NCBI RefSeq assembly: GCF_030936135.1
Contig: NC_082596.1
Span: 71,392,888 to 71,456,887 of the forward strand
Direction: 5' to 3'
DNA: 64,000 bases
Source of the DNA: Gavia stellata
Taxonomy: Eukaryota; Chordata; Aves; Gaviiformes; Gaviidae
Positions 55,101-64,000 of this stretch are shown piece by piece (within the stretch, counting starts at the first letter, position 1; every line of letters begins with the position of its first letter). The notes beneath the pieces were generated by a model. It saw only the letters and a list, made by a program, of their open reading frames with translations, was not told the origin of the DNA and did no database searches. The position numbers and the translations under genes were made by a program.

Positions 55101-56770
55101 TTATAGATGATACCTTTCATCTTAGTCACTTCCAAGTGTCCGTGTTTTGAATGTCTTCAAAAAGACATTTTTATGCCAGGGAGTATATTTTAGCTGGTTT
55201 TCTTCCTCTCTTGTTTTCCATTTAGGGAAGTCTCTGAAAGAATTGGAACAACCATTGTCAGTACTTGGTGTTAAAAATGGTTGCAAAGTCATGTTGATTG
55301 GGAAAAGGGTAAGTGTTGCTTTTGGACTTTTTTTTTTTCCCTTAAATTTTCCTTAAATTATCGTCATTTCTGTCAGGGATCCAGCAGCTGAACACAGAAA
55401 CAGGTTACAGCGTAAATCCAATCTTGTATAGCTACCCACAAAGTTGAGTGTACTGCAAATAACTTGCAGTTTCTACATTTCTGAAATTACGTTATTGACT
55501 GACTTCTGCCGTACATTATTGACAAAATTCTGTTGTTCTATTGACAAAAATCTGTTGCGTATTAGTGCTCATGAACCTTCTGTGCACTGATGACCTTATC
55601 TGCTCATCTTATTTTTCTGGTTTTTGTTTTGGTTTTGTTTTTTTTTATTTAAAGAAGCTGTAGCTGTTGAGTCTGCTGGGTTTTTTCTAGTGAAATGACT
55701 TGTGGCTGGCTTTGCCAGGTAGAGGACAAGGTAGTATCTTGTGATATAAATGCTACCTCTACTTTAAAGATGCTAAGCTAACAAAAATTCCTTTTTCCCA
55801 TCAAATTAATCTCATTTAATGTGTTTATATACATTGCTGCTTTGGCTGCATTTGTAATTGAGCTTTGGAAGAAGCTTATTTGATAGGTATTCAAATATGG
55901 AAAGAATAACCACAGTATAGCACGTTATTTTAAATCAGCAGAAGCCTTTATGTCTGTATCACCACTGTTGCTGCTTTTTAGCTGCATAGTGTCTCTATTT
56001 GTTCCATAATTGTGAATGTTGTACTTTTGAATACACAGAATAGTCCAGAAGAAGAGGCTGAATTAAAGAAGTTAAAAGATTTGGAGAAGTCAGTGGAACA
56101 AATAGCTAATAAGTTAGAGGAAGTTAATAAAGAGTTCACAAGTATCCAGAAGGTATGTCAGTTTTGTATCATTTTATATCTTTGCAAAACAGTTTTGTAG
56201 GTACATATGTTTAAAAAAAAATGCTGTTTAAAGGTTTTGAGGAGTCAGTAATAGGCTGCCCCTCCTAACTGTCCAAGGGTCCTGTAAAATTCTTACTGAA
56301 TTTCAAATGCTATATATGAGTTTGCAAAATAGAGACATGGCACTGTTTGGAAAAAGGTAAATATTGTTGCATATTGGATAAATTATATTCTTTAGATCTG
56401 GGAAAACATAAAGAGTTCTCTCAAAGTCCAAAGGAGAATGTCTGTTACTTGTTTAATCTTTTAAGTAAACCTAGCACATCTTAAATTTAGCATTTCAAGG
56501 ATTGATAGAATACAAATTGAGATTGGAGTCCCTGTCATACTTGAAATTACAGAAATGGTAAAAGATGTTTTCTGCTGTGGTGGCTTGACAGATTTTTCTA
56601 AGATGAATGTTCTGGAAGGTATGGAATAATTTTGTCTTTCATTCCCTCTTGTTCCTTCTCAGGGATTTTTAGCAAAGGATCTCCAAGCAGAAGCGCTAAA
56701 ACAGCTGGACAAGAGGATAAAAGGAACTGCAGAGCAGTTCATGAAGATCCTGGAACAGATTGATGCCATT
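51552..56770 (+). CDS. BAG1: BAG family molecular chaperone regulator 1 (3' end outside window)
   Basis: A nucleotide-exchange co-chaperone for HSP70/HSC70 that links to the proteasome and to BCL2 and RAF1 signalling. Five coding exons are visible: 51552-51594, 54945-55073, 55226-55308, 56039-56152 and 56663-56770, giving 159 codons in frame. Residues about 7-84 form the ubiquitin-like domain ([22 protein letters not shown]). Residues from about 100 begin the BAG domain ([39 protein letters not shown]). The last exon shown ends with a good GTAAGT donor; the conserved remainder of the BAG domain (about 50 aa, starting LPENFKDSRL in human) is not found before 64000. An in-frame TGA at 51489-51491, 60 bases upstream, argues for the short isoform starting at 51552 and against a BAG1L-like N-terminal extension from this exon. 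Confidence 0.93.
51595..54944 (+). other. BAG1: BAG1 intron 1
   Basis: A 3.35 kb intron that starts with GTAAGA in the CpG island and ends TTAG before GTAATGAAAAAC. Beyond the first 550 bases it is AT-rich, and I see no exon, RNA gene or recognisable repeat in it. Confidence 0.75.
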
Positions 56771-59700
56771 GTAAGTAAATAACCACAGAAGAGGGTCAAA
56801 TCCCAACAGAAACTTATTGTTAAGAATATATCTATCTTGTAATTTATTTGATATTTTAAAATACTAAAAAAAAAAATTTAAGTTTGAAAATTAGTTAATT
56901 GGTTTGCTCATTTTTTCTTTAATATCCAGCTCTTGCCCCTGTATGTCTCCAAAAGACTACTTGGCAGCATCTATTTCTAAAAGGTGACATTAATGCCTGT
57001 GTATGCATCCCCATTCTACAGAAGAGCTTCATTTGGGGCAGCAGCCTGTTAAGACTACATGAAATGGGTATCCTTTACTCAAGTTTTACCCTTTTAGTTT
57101 GTCTTGGCAAATTTTCATGTTAAACTTCATGGTAACAGTAAAGGTCTGGGAAAAAACCCAAATACACTATGTATTCTATTTTGCACAAGAACAAGGAGGT
57201 CCTGAAGACTGAAGAATTTTCTGGCCAGTCATATGTGGACTGACAGTACTTTTATTTGTGATGCCTGTGTATTGAGGACTGGATTCTTTTTTTGGAATGT
57301 ACTGGGGTATATCCAAGTGCTTCACAGTCATTAATGGATCATAACCTTATAGCATATTTCCGGAGCATAATATATATCTTCTTGTATCATGTAGTAGCTG
57401 AGAGCTAGGTGAGAATAAGCGACTTGTGCAGAGATAAATAGAAGATTATAGCAGCTAGGGTATTTCCTTATTCTGTTTTTCTGTCTGCTGGTAATTCTCT
57501 GTAAACTTCATTATATAATTACGTTGCATTTCATGATAATAATATCCTGCTCTGAAGGAAAAATGCTGCTTTTCTGCAGTAGTGATGTCTTTGGGTCTAC
57601 TCCTTTGCACAGTGACCCTTCATGGGATTGTTCAGAAAGATTCCATGCAAATGCCTATAACTGTGAACCAAATGTCGTTTAATTGATGGACGCTTTGAAG
57701 AAGTTCAGCAGCAGACTAAATCATAGAGTAGTAATTTGAATTGGCCATCATCAAATGCTATACAATATGGATGTGTTCCTAGGAATGGTGGGGAGCTTAT
57801 TAACTTATTTCTTCCTTTCATACTGTACACCTTTAATAGTAAATTAGCCTTTGCTGTTTGTTATAGCCAACAGTTCTTAAATACTTCTTATTAAATTGTA
57901 CTATGCAAAGTATTTTAAAGTCTTAAAATGTCTCTTTCCCTTTCTGCTTTATATAGAGGAAAATACTTTGCTGACAGTTCTTGAATGCTGTTAGACATAC
58001 AGACTTCGTATAACTGATTCCCTGTCTGAAGTGGCAGATGTACTATGTGTTATCATGAAAATAGCAATAAGGTGATAACTGTTTCATTTGGATGGGATTA
58101 AAGCTTATTTCTGATCCCTTCAATTTCTGATACTAAGTCCTATTCAGAAAAAAGTCAGTACTTGTATGCTTGTGTACAGTTCTGCAACCCAGCAAGCAGC
58201 CTTGAAGAACCCTTTTCACTGCTTCCTAATTAATCCAAGTTGAGTTTCCCAAGTTTACTTTTGATTCTGGTACTTTTTGCATGGCTTAAACAGAAAGCAT
58301 GCTATTATCTATCTCCTTATCCAAAATACTCTATAAATAGTACTGGACAAGGTACTTCTAGGTTTAGTACAAGATTTTAGAAGACTTATAACCTGGTGAC
58401 ATCATGTTTAGATTTAGAAAATAATGGAGTCCCTGTGCCTCAGTTTTGTTTCTTGTGGAAGTGGAGCAGCCAGAGCTAAAACTAATTATAATTAGCATCT
58501 TTTAATATTTGTAATAGTTTTTTGTTACTTTGTTGTATAAGAGCCCATTACGTTGACAAGCCTCATGTTTTTAAAGCAAGAAATAAGTATGGGGTTTTAT
58601 TACCAGTGACTGAAGTTCCGTTACACATACCAAAGTCCATATTTATTTCTTTTAATATACAAAGGCGGCTGTGGTTTTTGTCATGAAAACTGAACTTCTG
58701 TGAAACTTCTGTGCAATCTTGCAGATGAGGTACATGTAGTTGGGTGGAATCTTTACATAAAATGTAGCTGTTCAGTGTACTGGTATTAAACCAGATCAGA
58801 TGAACAGGCCACCAACTTCCTGAGGTATTACTTAGCTGTACTGTAGTTCTGCAACACACAGAGGTAGCAACACAGGACAGTAATGAGGCATGTATATGAA
58901 CAATAAATGGGTTCCACTGAAGTAAAAAGTGGTAAATAGAAGTGCAAAGCAGAAGAGCATAAAGCTTCCAGGCAGTATTTTATCTGTATCTCAGAATTGT
59001 TTTATACAGTATTTAGTATTCTTTTTGTTAGCCAAGTAATAAGCAAGTTCTGACAAGTGTCTTGAATACTGTTGACCATATAGATATTCTATTGATTCAA
59101 TCAACAGCATGTTAAAAAAAGATAATGGAAAAAAAAGTGACTGAGTGAGCTGTTTTCTGCTAAGACACAAGAATGGATGCATTGTAGAAGTGAAGCATAC
59201 AGCAAGCTCACACTATAAATGTTCCCGTTTGTTTCTTTGGCAGAATTGTTGCGAAAGCTCTTTAAAGTGTTTTGGCTGTCATATATTGTTTGGATCAATC
59301 AAAAACATCCAGCTTGATACAAAATGAGATTTCTATGGTTATAGAGAGCTAAGGGTGAGAAGCCTGCATATTGTTTTATATCTGTTCTAGGGCTGTCACC
59401 CTCTTACTGTTAGCAGACAAGCTCATTAATTAGAGGAGCTGAGTTTGGAACTAATACTCCTTTTTACTAGACTCCATGTGTTCAACAGCTATGAATTTAA
59501 AAGAAGTGATTTAGGAAGTGGAGAAGTAGGTCGGTAGTCATACAGTATTGGAGTGGGAGAGAAAAAATACAGTGTTGTCACTGCCAGAGGTGTGATAGTC
59601 TTGAAGGGATGCTTTTGGGTAGAGTAGCTGTAGCTTAAACATTTTAACATTAAATGTGTTTAAATAGCTACTGCTTCCACAGCAGGAAGGGTGGAGGGAT

Positions 59701-62700
59701 CTTATGAGCATCTTACAAATTTTTGTATGCTGTGACACAGTGAGATGGTCCCATAAGCCACAGATCTTTGAAATTTTCTTCTAGAGGAACACAACTTGAG
59801 TCGTGTTCAACAGTTGAAGATTTGTGTGTGTGCATCACCAGAAATGCCATTTATTTCAGCAGTTAAGACATTTGGTACAGGAGTAAAAGTCAAGGTACAC
59901 TACTTAGTACAAATCTCAGTGAGTAGAACACAGAAAATCCTTGACCTGATCATCTGGCACAGTTTTTTAAATAACTGAAAAGCTTTTTCAAGAAAAAAAG
60001 GAAAGCTTTTCTGAGATCAATAGGAAAAATTAAATCCATGGTCATGACACTATGTACTTCCTGTGGGCCTGCTCTAATTTACATGAAGTCTGTTGCCAGT
60101 ATTGCAATCTGAGAGATTACTTTGTTCTCATGATGATTTCTTATTAAATGGCAGATTTGTAATCTAGAAAGACAACATTCCAGAGAACAGATTGTTCTAA
60201 CAACTGAAAAAAAAGCTTTCTCTTCTGAAATACCAGTCACTGATTTTGTTTACATAAATTCACGATAAAATCATCTGTCAAATTGCATGTATCAGTATTG
60301 AGGACGTTGATAAGACTTCTGACTCATAATTATGTTCTGGTGGCCCATCCTCCTTTCTTGAGGATTTTTTTTGGTTATAATTCCTCCGTAGAACTTACTT
60401 AAATTTCTGTACTGTTCTGATGATCTGGGAAGTTTTTTCACTTAAAATAAGTTAAGAACTTATTACTAAACCTTTGAATTTATCTGGATAAATAAACATT
60501 TGATAAACATGTCTTATTATAATTCTTAAATCTCTTAGCATGAATCATAAACATAAAAGCAAAGCTTCAGGGGAAATTTTTTCTAAAGCACAAGGAGCAT
60601 GAAAATACTATCATGTCTCAGTGAGGGCAGAGCACTTAGTTACCACTTCTGCATTCAGAAAACCTATTGACAAATGCTGCTGTTTAATAGGTGCTTTTAA
60701 AGAAGCTGCTCAGATGTCTACTTAGATGAAGAATATTCAATGTCAACATAATGTGCTTACCCAATTTACCAATTTATTTAGCAATAACTTTAAAAAAAGT
60801 GAAGGGCTGGTGGTCAATAAAAACTAGACACCAAAATACTATACATTGGTTTGGATTTCTAAAAGAAACTAATGAAAAAGCTTCTTGTTAGATGGATGGG
60901 GTGTCAGCAAAAAATCCTTGTTTGCAACTGATTAGCATTGGTGCCATGTGTAGCAGAGTGGTTTTTATATTTTTTAAGCAATTTGATAACAAACCAAAAA
61001 TGTTTCTAGCTATTATTGCTAGTGACTGCTAGTGTAGGAGATTGCCTATTTGAAGAACGATGTCGATTTTGGTTCTGATAAGATAGTAAAAAATAATAAA
61101 TTTGACTAGCATTTGTTTTGTTTATTAACTGACTACACTGCTATAAAGTAGATTCAGGCATTAGCTATTACCTACTGGGGTCTATGGTTTGGGAAATAAG
61201 ATATAACCAAAGAGGAGAACAAAGATGTGGTGGTAACACTAAGCTTAAAATCGTTGTTGGAAGCACTTCCAAAACAAACAGAACTTGAGCAGAGCTGAAG
61301 GTGATGTTCTTTGGCAAAGGGAGGTGGTTTTACTAGGAGATCATCTGCGAGAAGGGTAAGAAATGACAAAAGAGCCTGTATTTCTTAAGAAGCAGTGCTC
61401 AGGAGAGAGGGATGCTGGGTTTGTAGTTAAAAGAACACTCAAGAATAGAGAGGATCTAGAGGCAGGAAAATGCACACACACAAATTTATTACTGTGTAAA
61501 TGGTGCTTGGTTTTAAGGATTTCTTCTATAAAGCATGAGTGTTGTGCATACAAAAGATGAATCTTCGAGGATGTAACGTGTGTGTCTCTGCAGTGCATCT
61601 TGTCAGTGTATCTGCAGGGTGACAACTCTTGAAGAGATGTGGTTAAGCAACTCTGAATTCAGGGGTGTGGGGTGGGAGATAGCCACTGGTAACAGGGGGC
61701 CTTGGGCTCTCTTTCTGGGTGGATGGGGGGAGGATAAAGAACCTGTGCCCAGGAGTTCTACAGAAGTTGCTGGGGTGAAGCCAGCACTGCATCACTCGAA
61801 AGTTTAAGACCATACAGACCAAGGAGTGTGAGACTTGAGCAGAGTTTTGTCACAGGGAAAGTGCAATGCAAAGAGGAGACCTGCTATAAAAGTAAGAATA
61901 TGCTGTGCAGTAGAAAACCATATACTAATCCATACTACTGCTCTGCAAGCAATGCTAGCACCAAAACGTAGATTTGGCAAGAGTTTTGCATAAGCACTGC
62001 CTAGGCTTAAGCTACTCCTTCTTTAATTAAATTTGATTTTAATTAAATATTGAAATGTTATTGTGACTTAAGGTTTATTGCCAGCTTCACCTGTTAAACC
62101 CTGAATAGTTGGACAACGTATTCCTGGAGAGGAGACGTAAGCTGACTAAGGTAAAAGAGAGAGACTGTGAGATTTAATTTGATGTTAAGATTTGTAAACT
62201 TTACTAATTTGATTGCAAAACACCTTTTAAGCAGCTTGATAAGTTAGTACATTTAGGCCTTCCAATTCCATGTCTCTGCCAAGGGGATTACAAGGTGTGA
62301 TTTTTTTTTTTTTTTAATTTTTTTTTTTGTTAAAATCAGCTATGGAGGTGTGCAAGCAAACACAGGCATTTGCACGCACAGATGTAATTTAAAAGAGCAA
62401 TTTTGAGAAATGTTGTCAAAAACAGAAATAGTGTGAATGTTTTCTCTATACTCAGATTTCAAAGTTTTCTCCAGTTACCAATATCTGTTTTAGAAACAGA
62501 CTTTTTGTGGTAAACCCAGCTGGAGTTCCCTGTCTTCTACTGAAAGTTAACTTAGGCCTATTCTGGTGATAGAAAATTGTTTGTTAATTTGCTATTTCAG
62601 ATTGGTAGGAATTCTTGCATAGGCCAGAATCTCTTTCAGAAAGTACAGCCTCAAATAAGTACTCAACAAAGGGAGATGGGCAGTATGACTGAGCTAATGC

Positions 62701-64000
62701 ATAATTTAATTTTTAATTTGATAATTAAGAAATTCCAAGTCATGGAAAATTTCAAGGCATAAAAGAATTTCTGTGACAATGAGATAACACCTTCATTTTC
62801 TGGTAAGATTCAGCCATTAATAATTAGGCCTAACCCATCTTTGTTATTTCCAGCTATTACATATATGGAGTCAAAATAGTATGCATCAAATACTCTCTTT
62901 ATGTTAGCTGTTTCTTGTCATATTTTGTTAATTTTAAAAAGTGAATTGTGTTGTTGAAAACTAAGGGAAAATCAGGAATGTTTTCTCGTGTGGTTGTAGG
63001 GTCCTATGTCTAAGGTCCCTTAGAATACTTTGTATAACTTTATAATATTTTTTAAACTTTTTTTTCCCCATGACAACTATAAATATTTCGAATGCCGCCT
63101 TTTTTATTTGTGAACTAGAACTGGTGTTTGAAGAGAATTCACCCACAGCTTTAAACTAACTTCTCAATTGTTTTGTACTGTCTTTGGAGCATTCAGTTTC
63201 TGAAAGAAAGCATGTAATACAGTCTTTTCACAGTGTCCTTTTTATTGGGAGGAGACATGTGGGTTTACAGTGAGCAAGGGCTTATTGCAGTACACAGTAC
63301 TAGAGAATACACTTTGTAAAGAGCAAAGTAGCTTCCAAAATGAACAACTGAAGAAAAGCTGTGCTTTGGAAAATGGACATGTGCCACGTGTAAAAAGGAG
63401 TTTTCATTTTAGGCAGACCGTTGTTGAAAATGTAGTAACAGCTTCTGAACCTATCTTGTACTGTAAATCCAAGGACGTAAGGTGACATTACATAAAGAAG
63501 AAAGTGACCAGCATAGAACAGGCTCCTGTAGGAGGTTTTACGTTGTGCATGACATATTCTTGGAGTTAACCTGGTAGCTTACTTTCAAAGCTACTTCTAC
63601 TCCTCTTTCTCACAAAATAAGAGGACTTGGAAAGGATAGATAGATAGATGATGGAACGCATCTTAGGACAAACTGAAGAGTGTTTGGTATTAAGAGGATT
63701 AACATCAATTTAAAAAAACAAAACGAACAAACAACGTAACTTTCAGTTTTTAGCTGTTTCTGTCCCTGTTTGTAAGATAACACTACACCAGTTTGCATTT
63801 GGAAGAGTATCTCCCTCAATCTGCATACTCTCTTGTGCCTGTGATATTGATGATCGTTTTTCCACCTGAAATAAATATGTCCAGTTTCTGGTTCTGTTTT
63901 AGGAGGTGCAGTCTGACATGAAAGCTCTCTGCAAGGGAGATAACCTTTTCTGATCTCGAAGGGAAGTGTTAAAATTTGATATGAGTTTTACACAGCTTAA
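56771..64000 (+). other. BAG1: BAG1 intron 5 (incomplete), no recognisable exon
   Basis: 7.2 kb of AT-rich sequence follows the BAG1 donor at 56771. I looked for the terminal BAG-domain exons on the plus strand and did not find them. I also saw no convincing gene on the minus strand; the open frames (up to 98 codons) resemble nothing I know. A T-rich run lies at about 62301-62330, and the rest is unremarkable. Confidence 0.6.

Noticed and set aside
56930-56980. Possible alternative last exon of BAG1 (good acceptor, 16 codons beginning LLPLYVSKRLL, then stop)
   Set aside because: The reading continues in frame after IDAI, but it does not match the conserved BAG-domain end apart from a few residues, and it would remove the last helix. 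Probably coincidental without RNA support.
58563-58859. 98-codon minus-strand frame in the last BAG1 intron
   Set aside because: There is no recognisable domain, no splice partners and no CpG island nearby.
62577-62762. 61-codon frame preceded by an acceptor-like TTTCAG
   Set aside because: The translation does not resemble BAG1 or another known protein; it is Asn/Gln/Ile-rich as expected of AT-rich intron.

Overview
This 64 kb window is nuclear DNA from a vertebrate, most likely a bird or close sauropsid. Spliced coding exons with GT-AG introns account for everything recognisable. The 665-aa SDHA looks near-identical to the chicken protein as I recall it. Introns are short, interspersed repeats are sparse, four strong CpG islands are present, and there are long poly-C runs. 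No bacterial, viral, CRISPR, rRNA or tRNA features were recognised. Intact virus-like elements were not seen either.

Layout: (1) 1-2831 holds no recognisable exon and probably contains the 3' UTR of CCDC127 plus intergenic DNA. (2) CCDC127 lies on the minus strand (coding 2832-4293) and diverges from SDHA across a CpG-island promoter at about 4.3-5.6 kb. (3) SDHA runs on the plus strand (coding 5045-20635, 15 exons, all phases verified, 665 aa). (4) FH runs on the plus strand (coding 22177-39710, 10 exons, 505 aa) with its own CpG island. (5) CHMP5 runs on the plus strand (coding 40103-50289, 8 exons, 219 aa) and starts only 392 bp after the FH stop codon. (6) BAG1 runs on the plus strand from 51552. 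Five coding exons (159 codons) are visible and its 3' end lies beyond the window.

SDHA makes fumarate from succinate and FH hydrates that fumarate to malate, so two consecutive TCA-cycle enzymes sit in tandem on one strand. In human, CCDC127-SDHA (5p15), FH (1q43) and CHMP5-BAG1 (9p13) are on three chromosomes, and CHMP5 and BAG1 are head-to-head rather than head-to-tail. The window therefore joins three ancestral blocks with a local reorientation. This is either a real lineage-specific rearrangement (autosome, W/Z or a germline-restricted chromosome are all conceivable) or an assembly artefact. That juxtaposition is the main thing to check. All five genes are intact as far as they can be read, so this is not a pseudogene cluster.

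Other features include an NRF1 palindrome just upstream of the SDHA start, a perfect CRE in the BAG1 island, a conserved internal Met in FH suited to a cytosolic isoform, an old antisense CR1/L3-like LINE fragment in FH intron 1, a pair of near-perfect hairpins in CHMP5 intron 1, and a 29-nt poly-C tract between CHMP5 and BAG1.
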